This document shows, piece after piece, positions 1 through 10,600 of a DNA stretch of 64,000 nt. The DNA is from Streptomyces mobaraensis (GTDB lineage: Bacteria > Actinomycetota > Actinomycetes > Streptomycetales > Streptomycetaceae). How positions within the stretch are numbered: the first letter of the stretch is position 1; each line of letters opens with the position of its first letter. The translations under genes were made by a program, and so were the position numbers. The stretch lies in NCBI RefSeq assembly GCF_020099395.1, contig NZ_CP083590.1, positions 2,604,001 through 2,668,000 of the forward strand, given 5' to 3'. The notes beneath the pieces are model-generated. The model ran no database searches. It saw only the letters and a list, made by a program, of their open reading frames with translations, and was not told where the DNA came from.

Positions 1-1
1 G

Positions 2-94
2 CGCCTCGTCGTCTACCAGGCCGAGCCCGGCGGCGCGGACGAGGCGGCCATGCTGCTCCTGGATCCGGAGAGAGCCGCGGCGGCCGCAGCGTAA
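2..94 (+). CDS. C-terminal end of an MmyB-type HTH regulator (partial)
   Basis: The window opens inside a plus-strand reading frame that ends at TAA 92-94. The 30 visible residues include RLVVYQAEPG followed by an acidic, leucine-rich helix and a poly-alanine end. This resembles the last strand and helix of the MmyB-like ligand-binding domain found in many Streptomyces XRE-family regulators. The same ending (SVYTAEERSASEETLRLL) recurs in the fragment at 10255-10548, which supports the assignment. The DNA-binding N-terminus lies outside the window, so target and ligand cannot be inferred. Confidence 0.5.
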   Translation, partial: RLVVYQAEPGGADEAAMLLLDPERAAAAAA

Positions 95-173
95 GGAACC
101 TCCCTCGCACCTGCCCGGACCGGAAGCCGTTCTCCCTTGCACATGCCGGGTGAACGGCTCTACCGTGCCGCAC

Positions 174-569
174 ATGCGCTCCTACACCATCGGCCGGGCG
201 GCCCGGCTGCTCGGCGTCAGCCCCGACACCGTCCGCCGCTGGGCGGACGCCGGGCGCATCCCCACCCGGCGGGACGAGCACGGCAAGCGGGAGATCGACG
301 GGGCGGACCTCGCCGCGTTCTCCGTCGCGCTCGCCGCCGAGGCGAACGAGGACGGCGAGGAGGCGTACTCCAGCGCCCGCAACGCCTTCCCCGGGATCAT
401 CACGGCGGTGAAGCTCGGCGACGTCGCCGCCCAGGTGGAGGTGCAGGCCGGGCCGCACCGCCTCGTCTCCCTGCTGACGCGCGAGGCCGTGGAGGAGCTG
501 GGGCTGGCCGTGGGCATGGAGGCCGTGGCCCGGGTCAAGGCCACCAACGTACACGTCGACCTCGTCTGA
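174..569 (+). CDS. HTH-TOBE molybdate-responsive regulator / molybdopterin-binding protein
   Basis: A 131-residue protein. Residues 1-55 form a MerR/excisionase-type helix-turn-helix ([20 protein letters not shown]), and residues about 65-130 form a single TOBE/Mop domain ([14 protein letters not shown] ... [10 protein letters not shown]), the fold that binds molybdate or tungstate. It sits 55 bp upstream of modA on the same strand, so it is probably the molybdate sensor that controls modA-modBC, in the role ModE plays in proteobacteria. I chose the ATG at 174 because the protein begins there with MRSYTIG; an in-frame GTG at 150 is possible. The domain call is seen in sequence; the regulatory role is inference from context. 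Confidence 0.85.
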   Translation: MRSYTIGRAARLLGVSPDTVRRWADAGRIPTRRDEHGKREIDGADLAAFSVALAAEANEDGEEAYSSARNAFPGIITAVKLGDVAAQVEVQAGPHRLVSLLTREAVEELGLAVGMEAVARVKATNVHVDLV

Positions 570-624
570 CTCCGCGTCCGATCCGCCCGCTTCGCGCCCC
601 CGCCCGGCACCCCACGGAGAACCC

Positions 625-1410
625 ATGCGCCGTACGTCCGTCCGTCTCGCCGCCCTCGCCACCGCCCTGCTCCTGCCCCTGGCCGCCGCCTGCGGCGACG
701 ACGCGTCGGACGGCGGGTCCGCCGACGGCGGCGACGGCAAGAAGGGCACCACGCTCACCGTGCTGGCGGCCGCGTCCCTTACCGACGTCTTCAAGCGGGC
801 CGGGGACGCCTACGAGAAGGCGCACCCGGGGACGACGGTGAAGTTCTCGTTCGCGGGCTCCCAGGAGCTGGCCTCGCAGGTCCGGCAGGGCGTTCCGGCG
901 GACGCCCTGGTGACGGCCGACACGAAGACGATGGACGGGCTCTCCGGTGAGACGGGCAAGCCCGTCGTCATCGCGCGGAACCGGCTGACGATCGCCACCG
1001 CGCAGGGCAACCCGAAGCACGTCAAGGACCTCGCCGACCTGGCGCGGAAGGACCTCAAGGTGGTGCTGGCGGCGCCGGAGGTGCCCGTCGGCCGGTACAG
1101 CAGGAAGGTCCTGGAGCAGCAGCACGTGGACGTGAAGCCCGTCTCGCAGGAGCCGAACGTGCGGGCGGTCCTGAGCAAGGTGTCCCTCGGGGAGGCGGAC
1201 GCCGGGATCGTGTACGTCACGGACGCGACGGCCGCCAAGGGGAAGGTGGCCACGGTCGCCGTCCCGGACGCGCGGAACGCGGTCGCCGCCTACCCGGCCG
1301 CCACGCTCAAGGGCTCGAAGCACGCGGACGAGGCGGGCGCGTTCGTGCGCTGGCTGTCGTCGTCCGAGGCGCGGGGGCTGCTGAGCGCGGCCGGCTTCCA
1401 GCGGCCGTAA
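625..1410 (+). CDS. modA: molybdate ABC transporter substrate-binding lipoprotein ModA
   Basis: A 261-residue periplasmic-binding-type protein that captures molybdate or tungstate for import. A short basic N-terminus and hydrophobic stretch end in a lipobox (LAAAC, Cys23), followed by an acidic Asp/Gly linker, so the mature protein is membrane-anchored outside the cell. [13 protein letters not shown] and the later [13 protein letters not shown] are the oxyanion-contacting segments of the ModA family. The length is normal for the family. It lies 14 bp upstream of the permease/ATPase gene, so the two are probably one operon, with the TOBE regulator just ahead. Confidence 0.93.
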   Translation: MRRTSVRLAALATALLLPLAAACGDDASDGGSADGGDGKKGTTLTVLAAASLTDVFKRAGDAYEKAHPGTTVKFSFAGSQELASQVRQGVPADALVTADTKTMDGLSGETGKPVVIARNRLTIATAQGNPKHVKDLADLARKDLKVVLAAPEVPVGRYSRKVLEQQHVDVKPVSQEPNVRAVLSKVSLGEADAGIVYVTDATAAKGKVATVAVPDARNAVAAYPAATLKGSKHADEAGAFVRWLSSSEARGLLSAAGFQRP

Positions 1411-1423
1411 GGCGGGCGCGCCG

Positions 1424-3613
<2,190 letters not shown>

Positions 3614-3903
3614 CGGCCCGCTCCGGCGTACCGCTTTGGCGGACGTCCTCCGGCGGACGCCCTGCGGCGAGGTTCGACGCGTCACCAGCCCACCGCGGCA
3701 CCCATCGTCAGCCTCCCCCCACACGCAGGAAGCACTCCACGAACAGCCCCCTCCCGTACCCCTCCCCCACCCCCTCGACGCACCCCGCCGCCCGCGCGCC
3801 CCTCTTTCCACCCGTACGCCCCGCACTGCGCGCGCACTCCCCTTCACCGCCCGGACGATGGGGACTGTCCGTCCCCTCCGTCCCTCCGACCCCGGGAGCA
3901 GCG
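3614..3903. other. intergenic region after modBC
   Basis: These 290 bases separate modBC from the first alpha/beta hydrolase. The first part is GC-rich with short self-complementary stretches (GGACGTCC), followed by a C-rich, low-G tract. I see no convincing gene, terminator or promoter. Confidence 0.5.
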
Positions 3904-5424
3904 GTGTCCAGACGCATACGGGCCGGGTGCCTGCTCGCCGCCGGGATGCTGGCCGTCGCGGGGTGCACCGGCGGGGAGAAGGGGGCCGCCGCGGAGGGCG
4001 CGCCCGGTTCGGCGGGGCCGTCCCGCCCGTCCCTGGACTGGAAGTCGTGTCCCGCGCCCAGCAGCAAGGAGGGCGTGCCGGCCCGGGCGCCGGGCGACGA
4101 GTGGGAGTGCGCGACCCTGCGCGTCCCGCTCGACCACGCGCACCCGGACGGCGACACCCTGGGCATCGCCCTGATCCGGGCGCGCGCCACGGACCCCGCC
4201 CACCGCATCGGCTCGCTCGTCTTCAACTTCGGCGGCCCGGGCGGCTCGGGCGTGGCGACCCTGCCGGCGTTCGCCGAGGACTACCGGGACCTGCGCCGCC
4301 GCTACGACCTGGTGAGCTTCGACCCGCGCGGGGTCGGCCGCAGCGGCGGCGTGACCTGCCTGGACGACAAGGAGCTGGACGCGTACTACGCGGCCGGTTC
4401 GATGCCGCGCACCACCGAGGAGCAGAAGGCCCTGGTCGGGCGGGTGGAGAAGTACGCGGAGGCGTGCCGGCGGCACTCCGGGAAGGTGCTGCCGTACGTG
4501 GGGACGGCCAACGCCGCCCGGGACATGGACCTGATGCGCCAGGCCCTGGGGGACGACAAGCTCCACTACTTCGGCGTCTCGTACGGCACCGAACTGGGCG
4601 GCGTGTACGCCCACTTGTTCCCCAAGAAGGTGGGACGGGCCCTGTTCGACGCCGTCGTCGACCCCACGACCGACCCGGTGGAGAGCGCCCTCGCACAGGC
4701 CCGCGGCTTCGAACTCGCCCTCGGCAACTACCTCACCGCCTGCGCCGCCACGCACGACAACTGCCCGACCGAGCGGCAGATCGTGTCCCTGCTGGACCGG
4801 CTGGGCGAGACGCCCGTGCCCGGCGCCGAGGGGCGGCGGCTCACCCAGTCCCTCGCCACCACCGGCATCGCCCAGTCGCTGTACTCCAAGGAGTTCTGGG
4901 ACTACCTGACCGAGGGGCTGGAGGACGCCGAGAACGGCGACGGCAAGATCCTGATGGCGCTCGGCGACGCCATGAACGGCCGTGGCCAGGACGGGCATTA
5001 CAGCTCCCTCCAGGCGTCACTGGCGGCGATCACCTGCGCGGACTTCTCCCAGCGGTACACGGCCGCCGAGATCGCGGGGCAGGTGCCCCGGTTCCGCAAG
5101 GCGTCCCCGGTGTTCGGCGCGTTCATGGCGTGGGGGCTGACCCAGTGCACCGGCTGGCCGGTGAAGGGCGAGTGGCGGACGCCCGACGTGACCGCCAAGG
5201 GCGCGGCGCCCATCCTCGTGGTCGGCAACACCGGTGATCCGGCCACCCCTTACGAGGGAGCGCAGAGGATGGCGCGAGCGCTGGGCGACGGGGTCGGCGT
5301 CGAGATGACGTACCGGGGGCAGGGCCACGGGGCCTACGACAGTGGCAATTCCTGCGTCAAGAAGGCCGTCGACGCCTATCTCCTGGACGGTACTGTGCCG
5401 GGGCGCGGCACGGTGTGCTCATAG
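3904..5424 (+). CDS. secreted alpha/beta hydrolase, TAP-type tripeptidyl aminopeptidase family (lipoprotein)
   Basis: A 506-residue exported hydrolase of the Streptomyces tripeptidyl-aminopeptidase/SlpD family. Signal peptide and lipobox LAVAGC near residues 15-20 predict a lipoprotein. FNFGGPGGSG forms the oxyanion region. The catalytic triad is Ser226 in GVSYG, Asp445 in GNTGDPATP and His475 in GQGHGAYDSG, followed by the conserved Cys of the TAP C-terminal domain. The frame is open far upstream, but the signal peptide and GGGAGC-type ribosome site place the start at GTG 3904. A paralogue follows at 6044. The probable role is extracellular peptide trimming; the substrate is unknown. Confidence 0.88.
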   Translation: MSRRIRAGCLLAAGMLAVAGCTGGEKGAAAEGAPGSAGPSRPSLDWKSCPAPSSKEGVPARAPGDEWECATLRVPLDHAHPDGDTLGIALIRARATDPAHRIGSLVFNFGGPGGSGVATLPAFAEDYRDLRRRYDLVSFDPRGVGRSGGVTCLDDKELDAYYAAGSMPRTTEEQKALVGRVEKYAEACRRHSGKVLPYVGTANAARDMDLMRQALGDDKLHYFGVSYGTELGGVYAHLFPKKVGRALFDAVVDPTTDPVESALAQARGFELALGNYLTACAATHDNCPTERQIVSLLDRLGETPVPGAEGRRLTQSLATTGIAQSLYSKEFWDYLTEGLEDAENGDGKILMALGDAMNGRGQDGHYSSLQASLAAITCADFSQRYTAAEIAGQVPRFRKASPVFGAFMAWGLTQCTGWPVKGEWRTPDVTAKGAAPILVVGNTGDPATPYEGAQRMARALGDGVGVEMTYRGQGHGAYDSGNSCVKKAVDAYLLDGTVPGRGTVCS

Positions 5425-5586
5425 CACCCATAGCAGATCACACCGTACGGCGAATTCCGCTCTCTCGAATGTCAGTGGCCCGCACTACGATCGCTCGCAC
5501 ACAGGTCGGTTGTCGGGGTGCTGCGCCGGGGGCGGCACGGGCCGTCCGTACGGGCGGGCCGTTTCAGGGGCGAGAGGAGGGGTGAG

Positions 5587-5907
5587 ATGCGGGACGAATC
5601 CTCAGGGCCGGGGCCAGGGCCGGGCTCGGGAACAGGACCGGATCCGGAGTCCGGCCGGCACGCGCGGCGCTTCACCGGTGCCCTGGCCGTCACGGCCTTA
5701 CTGGCCGCGCTGGTGGCGCTCTGGCAGACGCAGTCGGCCCCGATGGTCGGGCCGGACGGCACGCCCGTACCGCCGACCCCAGCGACGCCACGGCCCTCGG
5801 GCGACGCGTCGGCGCCGGCGCGGGACGGGTTCGGGCCGGGGTACGGGCCCGGTTCCGAGCGCCCGGTGCGCGCGATACCCCCGGAGGCCGCGCCCCGGAG
5901 GCCGTGA
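5587..5907 (+). CDS. small membrane-anchored proline-rich protein
   Basis: A 106-residue protein that I do not recognise as a named family. A Gly/Pro-rich N-terminus is followed by one hydrophobic segment (FTGALAVTALLAALVAL, about residues 28-45), and the rest is Pro/Gly/Ala-rich and probably disordered outside the membrane. The ATG at 5587 is preceded by a good ribosome site (GAGAGGAGG). It sits between the two paralogous hydrolases. A single-pass anchor or cell-surface accessory is possible, but no function can be assigned. Confidence 0.5.
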   Translation: MRDESSGPGPGPGSGTGPDPESGRHARRFTGALAVTALLAALVALWQTQSAPMVGPDGTPVPPTPATPRPSGDASAPARDGFGPGYGPGSERPVRAIPPEAAPRRP

Positions 5908-6031
5908 GGCGCACGGCGCGGCCCGGCGGCGTACGACGCGTGCCCGGACGCGCGCGGTACGGGCTCTCGGACGCCCCCGGAGGCCCCCGGAGCCCCGGAG
6001 CGTTCCCCCGCCGAGTGTCCGGCCCCCACCG

Positions 6032-6037
6032 TAGAGT
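6032..6037 (+). promoter_or_regulatory. candidate -10 box, leaderless promoter
   Basis: TAGAGT ends 6 bases before the ATG at 6044, which has no Shine-Dalgarno sequence; the transcript probably begins at the start codon. No clear -35 box is visible. Confidence 0.4.
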
Positions 6038-6043
6038 CGTGGC

Positions 6044-7627
6044 ATGAGTCCAACACGGCCGAGGGCCCTCGCCCTCGCAGGCGCCGCCCTCGCGCTCGTC
6101 CTCACCGCCGCCGGCTGCGGATCCGGGGACGGGGGCGGTTCCGGCGGCGACGGCGGTTCCGGCGGTGCTTCCGGTACCGGCGGCGGCGACAGCGGAAAGG
6201 ACAGGGCGGCCGGGAAGGGGGCCCTCGGCGCCTGGAAGCCGTGCGCCGCGCCCACGGCGGCCCAGGGCGGCGGCAAGGCCCCCGGCAAGGGCTGGGAGTG
6301 CGCGACGCTGCCCGTCCCGCTGGACTACGCGAAACCGGACGGCCCGACGATCGACCTCGCCCTGATCCGCGCCCGGGCCACCGACTCCGCCCACCGCGTC
6401 GGCTCGCTCGTCTTCAACTTCGGCGGCCCGGGCGGCTCGGGCGTGGCGACGCTGCCCGAGCTCGCCAAGAGCTACGCCGGGCTGCGCGCCCGCTACGACC
6501 TGGTGAGCTTCGACCCGCGCGGCGTCGGCGAGAGCGCGGGCGTGCGCTGCCTGGACGACCGCGAGCTGGACGCCGCCGAGTCGACGGACGCGACGCCCGA
6601 CGACGCCGACGAGCTCACCGCCGCCCTCGCCCAGAACAAGCGCTACGTCCAGGCGTGCGCCCAGCACTCCGGCACGGTGCTCCCGCACGTCGGCACCACC
6701 GACGCGGCCCGCGACCTCGACCGGCTGCGCGCCGCGCTCGGCGACGAGAAGCTGAACTACTTCGGCATCTCGTACGGGACGGAACTGGGCGGCGTCTACG
6801 CCCACTTGTTCCCGAAGCGGGTGGGACGCGCCGTCCTGGACGCCGTCGTCGACCCCTCCCAGGACCCGGCCGAGGGCTCCCTGGCCCAGGCCAAGGGATT
6901 CCAACTGGCCCTGAACGACTATCTCAAGGACTGCGCCAAGGGAGCGGCGGCCAACGCCTGTCCGACCCAGAACAGCATCACCACCCTCCTCAAGCGCCTG
7001 GACGCCCACCCCCTCCCCACCACCCAGAAGGACCGCCCCCTCACCCAGGACCAGGCGGTGAACGGCATCGCCGCCGCCCTCTACTCCGAGGACACCTGGA
7101 AGTACCTGACCGCCGCCCTCCGCGAGGCCGGCACCAAGGGCACCGGCACCACCCTCCAGCTGCTCTCCGACTCCCTGGCGGGCCGCTCCCCCGACGGCCA
7201 CTACAGCAACCTCCAGCCCGCCAACCGCGCGATCTCCTGCGCGGACGCGGAACAGCGCTACACCGCCGACGACGTCGCGTCCCGCCTCCCCGCCTTCCGC
7301 GCCGCCTCCCCCGTCTTCGGCGAATCCGCCGCCTGGGCCCTCCTCCAGTGCACCGACTGGCCCGTCAAGGGCGCCTGGAAGACCCCCGACGTCCGTGCGG
7401 ACGGCTCCGCCCCGATCGTCGTCATCGGCAACACCGGCGACCCCGCCACCCCCTACGAGGGCGCCCGCACCATGACCGAGCGCCTGGGCAAGGGCGTCGG
7501 CGTCGGCGTGACCTACCGGGGCGAGGGCCACGGCGCGTACAACAGCGGCAACGCCTGCATGACACGCCTGGTCGACGCCTACCTGCTGGAGGGAAAGATC
7601 CCGAAGGAGGGCACGACCTGCTCGTAG
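6044..7627 (+). CDS. secreted alpha/beta hydrolase, TAP-type tripeptidyl aminopeptidase family (lipoprotein, second copy)
   Basis: A 527-residue paralogue of the 3904-5424 protein. It has a signal peptide with lipobox LTAAGC, then a Gly/Ser-rich linker, the oxyanion segment FNFGGPGGSG and the triad Ser243 (GISYG), Asp466 (GNTGDPATP) and His496 (GEGHGAYNSG). Several stretches are nearly identical in DNA to the upstream copy, notably around FNFGGPGGSGVATL, which fits tandem duplication with later gene conversion. It is expected to be an extracytoplasmic peptidase. The start has no ribosome site but a TAGAGT hexamer 6 bases upstream, suggesting a leaderless mRNA. Confidence 0.88.
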   Translation: MSPTRPRALALAGAALALVLTAAGCGSGDGGGSGGDGGSGGASGTGGGDSGKDRAAGKGALGAWKPCAAPTAAQGGGKAPGKGWECATLPVPLDYAKPDGPTIDLALIRARATDSAHRVGSLVFNFGGPGGSGVATLPELAKSYAGLRARYDLVSFDPRGVGESAGVRCLDDRELDAAESTDATPDDADELTAALAQNKRYVQACAQHSGTVLPHVGTTDAARDLDRLRAALGDEKLNYFGISYGTELGGVYAHLFPKRVGRAVLDAVVDPSQDPAEGSLAQAKGFQLALNDYLKDCAKGAAANACPTQNSITTLLKRLDAHPLPTTQKDRPLTQDQAVNGIAAALYSEDTWKYLTAALREAGTKGTGTTLQLLSDSLAGRSPDGHYSNLQPANRAISCADAEQRYTADDVASRLPAFRAASPVFGESAAWALLQCTDWPVKGAWKTPDVRADGSAPIVVIGNTGDPATPYEGARTMTERLGKGVGVGVTYRGEGHGAYNSGNACMTRLVDAYLLEGKIPKEGTTCS

Positions 7628-7648
7628 CGCCGCCGCGCGCGGCGTCTC

Positions 7649-7682
7649 CCACCCGGCGGCGAGGCCCGTGCCCGCCGGGTGG
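7649..7682 (+). terminator. hairpin terminator after the second hydrolase
   Basis: Perfect 11-bp arms CCACCCGGCGG and CCGCCGGGTGG (7649-7659, 7672-7682) lie 21 bases after the stop codon at 7627. There is no U-tract, as is common in Streptomyces. Confidence 0.6.
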
Positions 7683-8050
7683 CACGGTTGTCGCGGAGCC
7701 ATGAGGTCTCGCGGAGCCAAGAGCTCTCGCGCCGCCGCCTCCACAGCCTTCTCCTTCTGCGCCGGCGGCAACCACGCCGTCCTCCCCGGCAGCAACCTCC
7801 TCAACCAGTGCGGCGGAGCCGACCCCCTGCCCAGCCTCCTCCCCCGGAGCCCGAGGAGCACCCGGCCACGCAGTGTCAGGGGTGGCCCCCGTCCCGGAGG
7901 CGCCCGCGGACGACACCGCCGCCCTCCTAACCGCCACCGAGCGCGTCGACAAGCTCCTGACCTGCACCTTCACCAGCAACACCCCCCTCGGCAACACCAC
8001 CTCGTTCGTCCACCGCTGAGACAGCGACTCAGGGGCGTCTCGGGCATTCA
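7683..8050 (+). other. intergenic region with a possible decayed ORF
   Basis: No intact gene is supported. One frame ends at TGA 8017-8019 with a plausible secreted-protein-like tail (TERVDKLLTCTFTSNTPLG), and another frame upstream carries GSNLLNQCGGADPL. The two are out of register, with no start or ribosome site. They may be remnants of a small secreted protein, but the family is not recognisable. Confidence 0.3.
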
Positions 8051-8078
8051 TTGACATGCAGGCAATCGCCTGCATAAT
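8051..8078 (+). promoter_or_regulatory. promoter with operator palindrome for the ArsR-SRPBCC gene
   Basis: TTGACA (8051-8056) and CATAAT (8073-8078) are separated by 16 bases, a near-consensus housekeeping promoter that is unusual in this GC-rich window. A perfect palindrome, ATGCAGGC-AATC-GCCTGCAT (8056-8075), fills the spacer, so a bound repressor would block polymerase. Only 6 bases separate the -10 box from the GTG at 8085. Confidence 0.8.
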
Positions 8079-8084
8079 TGAGGT

Positions 8085-8864
8085 GTGAGCAGTGAGATGG
8101 ACCGGGTCTTCAAGGCCCTGGCCGATCCGACCAGGCGGTTCGTGCTGGACAGACTGCGCGAGAACAACGGCCAGACACTGGGCGAACTGTGCGAGAGCGT
8201 GCGGATGACCCGGCAGTCCCTGACCCAGCACCTCGGCGTGCTGGAGGCCGCCCGACTCGTCCGCACCGTCCGCAAGGGCCGCGAGAAGTTGCACTACCTC
8301 GACCCCGTGCCGCTCCACGAGATCCAGGAGCGGTGGATCAGCGCCTTCGACCGGCCACGGCTGGACGCGCTGAGCACACTGAAACAGAAAGCGGAATCCC
8401 TCATGAGTACCGAGAACGAACCGCGCCCCGAGTTCGTCCACACCACCTACATCGCCGCCACCCCGGAAAAGGTCTGGGAGTGCCTCATGGACCCCACGGC
8501 GACCGCGGCGTACTGGCACCACCACAACGTCTCCGACTGGCAGCCCGGCTCCTCGTGGGCCCACCGCCGCCTGGACGAGTCCGGCATCGACGACGTCATC
8601 GGCACGGTCGTCGAGATCGAAGCCCCGCGCCGTCTGGTCCTCACCTGGACCGGCCCCGACGAGGAGCGCCCGCACGGCCCGTCCCGGGTCACCTTCGACC
8701 TCAAGCCGTACGGCGAGACCGTGCAACTCACCGTGGCCCACGTCAACCTGCGCGACGAACAGGAACTGCGCCAGATCTCGGGCGGCTGGAACTTCGTCCT
8801 GTCCAACCTCAAGACGTACGCCGAGACGGGCACCACCCTGTCGGTCCCGGCCTGGCGCCCCTGA
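8085..8864 (+). CDS. ArsR-family HTH regulator fused to an SRPBCC/AHSA1 domain
   Basis: A 259-residue two-domain protein. Residues 1-100 form a winged helix of ArsR type (FKALADPTRRFVLDRL, then recognition helix MTRQSLTQHLGVLEAARLV). Residues about 118-255 form an SRPBCC/AHSA1 (Bet v 1-like) domain beginning FVHTTYIAATPEKVWECL, a fold that holds hydrophobic ligands. Many Actinobacteria encode these as two adjacent genes; here they are one chain. The ArsR part lacks an obvious metal-binding Cys set, so the SRPBCC domain is the likely ligand sensor. The palindrome inside its own promoter indicates autoregulation. The mRNA is probably leaderless. Confidence 0.88.
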   Translation: MSSEMDRVFKALADPTRRFVLDRLRENNGQTLGELCESVRMTRQSLTQHLGVLEAARLVRTVRKGREKLHYLDPVPLHEIQERWISAFDRPRLDALSTLKQKAESLMSTENEPRPEFVHTTYIAATPEKVWECLMDPTATAAYWHHHNVSDWQPGSSWAHRRLDESGIDDVIGTVVEIEAPRRLVLTWTGPDEERPHGPSRVTFDLKPYGETVQLTVAHVNLRDEQELRQISGGWNFVLSNLKTYAETGTTLSVPAWRP

Positions 8865-8877
8865 CCCCGGCAGGCGG

Positions 8878-9645
8878 TCACTCCACCGGCAGCCGGTACT
8901 CCAGCTCGTACAGGTGCCCCGCCTTGATCATGACGGTCGCCTCGATCGGCCGCCCGCGATCGGAGCGGACGACGCGGAACGTCCGCAGCACCGGCACCTC
9001 GCCGGGGAGTTCAAGGGCGACAAACTCCTCGGCGGTGGGCGGCCGCACGGAGACCCTGTCGACGAACTCCCGTGGCGGGTAACCGAGCTCGGCGAGCAGC
9101 GTCGGACTCCCGCCGGGAATGCGGCGCCGGTCAGTGAGCCGGGTCCCGCGCGCGAGCTCCGCCGGATAGTACGAGTGGACGAGCTCGGCGGGCTCGTCGT
9201 CCAGCAGCATGACGCGCTTGCGGACGACGGCCGTCGCACCCTCCGCGAGCCCGAGCGCTGCCGCGACGTCCTTGGGCGGCGCGACCTCCGCCACCTCCAG
9301 GATGCGGGCCGCGCCCTTCTTCGCCCGGGCGGCGGCATGCCGCGTCCACCAGTAAGGCATCCCCGGGGCGGAGGGCGGCATGGACGAGGCGGGCTCGATG
9401 ACGTGGTTCGGCTGCTCGCGGACGAACACACCCTTGCCGGGCCTGCCGACGACGATCCCCTCGCCCTTGAGCAGTTGCAGTGCCTTCTGCACGGTGGTGC
9501 CGACCACGCCGTACTCGTCCATGAGTTGCTGCGTGGACGGCAGCTTGCTCCCGGGGTCCAGGTGACCCGACATGATCTGGTCCCTGATACGCGCCGCGAT
9601 CTGCTGATGGGCGGGGCGGGGATCCTTCCAGCGCGCCACGGTCAC
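8878..9645 (-). CDS. GntR/HutC-family transcriptional regulator
   Basis: A 255-residue regulator. Residues 1-75 are a GntR winged helix (AARIRDQIMSGHLDPGSKLPS ending in GIVVGRPGKGVFV), and residues about 95-250 are a UTRA ligand-binding domain with GYPPREFVDRVSVRPPTAEE and LRTFRVV segments. The GTG start (9643-9645) overlaps the stop of the upstream gene by 4 bp (GTGA), so it is translated together with the UTRA-only protein. It converges with the ArsR fusion gene. The effector is unknown; HutC-type proteins usually bind small metabolites or sugar phosphates. Confidence 0.9.
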   Translation of the reverse strand: MTVARWKDPRPAHQQIAARIRDQIMSGHLDPGSKLPSTQQLMDEYGVVGTTVQKALQLLKGEGIVVGRPGKGVFVREQPNHVIEPASSMPPSAPGMPYWWTRHAAARAKKGAARILEVAEVAPPKDVAAALGLAEGATAVVRKRVMLLDDEPAELVHSYYPAELARGTRLTDRRRIPGGSPTLLAELGYPPREFVDRVSVRPPTAEEFVALELPGEVPVLRTFRVVRSDRGRPIEATVMIKAGHLYELEYRLPVE

Positions 9646-10184
9646 CCCATCCGCATCCGGTAACGCACGGTCCTGTCCCGCGCGTTCATGACCATCTCGC
9701 AGACCTCCACCGGCAGGTCGCCGTCGGTGAGCACGAGCCGCGAGACGACGAGCACGGGCTCGTGCTCACCGAGGCGCAGCAGCTCTCGCTCCTCGGCCGT
9801 GGGCATCCGGCAACCGACGCCCTCCTCGACCTTCTTCGCGAGATAGCCGAGCCCGGCGAGGAAGGTCACGGCACCGCCGGGCACCTTCCCGGGCGCGGCG
9901 AGCGGCGTCCCGTCCGCGATGCGGCCGGGAAAGTGAGACGTCACGATCTCGACGGGCGCGTCATCGAACAGCACAAGCCGTCGCCGGACCACCACGCGCT
10001 CATCTGCGGCGAGTTGAAGGGCGCGGGTCACGTCATCGGACGGCTCGACGACCCCGGCCTCCAGCAGCCTCTGCCGGCCCCGCCCCTTCCGCTCGGCGGC
10101 CTCCTCGGCCCACGCCTCGGGGCGCCCGGGCCCCCGCGGAACCAGATACCTGGCGGACTCGCTTTCCCACTGCCGGTCTGACAC
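9642..10184 (-). CDS. UTRA-domain protein without a DNA-binding domain
   Basis: A 180-residue protein with only the UTRA sensor fold (ALQLAADERVVVRRRLVLFD, then GYLAKKVEEGVGCRMPTAEE and MVMNARDRTVRYRM). No helix-turn-helix precedes it, and the extended upstream frame does not encode one. It is co-translated with the GntR regulator at 8878 and aligns with that protein's UTRA half by eye, so it probably arose by duplication and may heterodimerise with it or sense the same ligand. I chose GTG 10182-10184 because the UTRA-linked sequence begins there. Confidence 0.75.
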   Translation of the reverse strand: MSDRQWESESARYLVPRGPGRPEAWAEEAAERKGRGRQRLLEAGVVEPSDDVTRALQLAADERVVVRRRLVLFDDAPVEIVTSHFPGRIADGTPLAAPGKVPGGAVTFLAGLGYLAKKVEEGVGCRMPTAEERELLRLGEHEPVLVVSRLVLTDGDLPVEVCEMVMNARDRTVRYRMRMG

Positions 10185-10193
10185 CGTCCCGCC

Positions 10194-10208
10194 CCTCTCC
10201 CGGAGAGG
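10194..10208 (-). promoter_or_regulatory. inverted repeat over the ribosome site of the UTRA gene
   Basis: CCTCTCC-C-GGAGAGG lies 10-24 bases upstream of GTG 10184. In the minus-strand transcript one arm supplies the GGAGAGG ribosome site, so the stem could mask it; it could instead be an operator. Confidence 0.35.
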
Positions 10209-10254
10209 CCCAAGGTATCGCGCACGCTCACGTCGCCCGTCACCGACTTCGGCG

Positions 10255-10548
10255 GTCGGCGAACTCTCAATCGCGGACGAGGACTTCCGCCGCTGGTGGG
10301 CCGACCAGAACGTGCACCGGCACACGCACGGCAGCAAACACTTCCACCACCCGGTCGTCGGCCCGCTCACCCTCAAATACGAGTCCCTCACGCTGCCCGC
10401 TGACCCGGACCAGCGGCTGAGCGTCTACACCGCCGAGGAGCGCTCCGCCTCCGAAGAGACGCTCCGGCTGCTGGACGCGTGGACACGGCGGCCCAGGGCC
10501 AGGGAGAGCGGGCAGCGGCCGGCAACGACGGAAGCCCGCGGCGCCTGA
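10255..10548 (+). pseudogene. C-terminal remnant of an MmyB-type HTH regulator
   Basis: An open frame without a plausible start encodes the last third of an MmyB-like ligand-binding domain. It starts near VGELSIADEDFRRWWADQNV, continues with THGSKHFHHPVVGPL and LTLPADPDQRLSVYTAEE, and ends at TGA 10546-10548 after an Arg-rich tail. The HTH and the first part of the sensor domain are missing, and upstream DNA belongs to the minus-strand UTRA gene. This is a truncated relic, related to the gene whose end opens the window. Confidence 0.7.
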
Positions 10549-10600
10549 CCGGTCAGGTACCGCGGGCTTCGTCCGCCCCGCCGGTCGGCGGGAACGGGGA

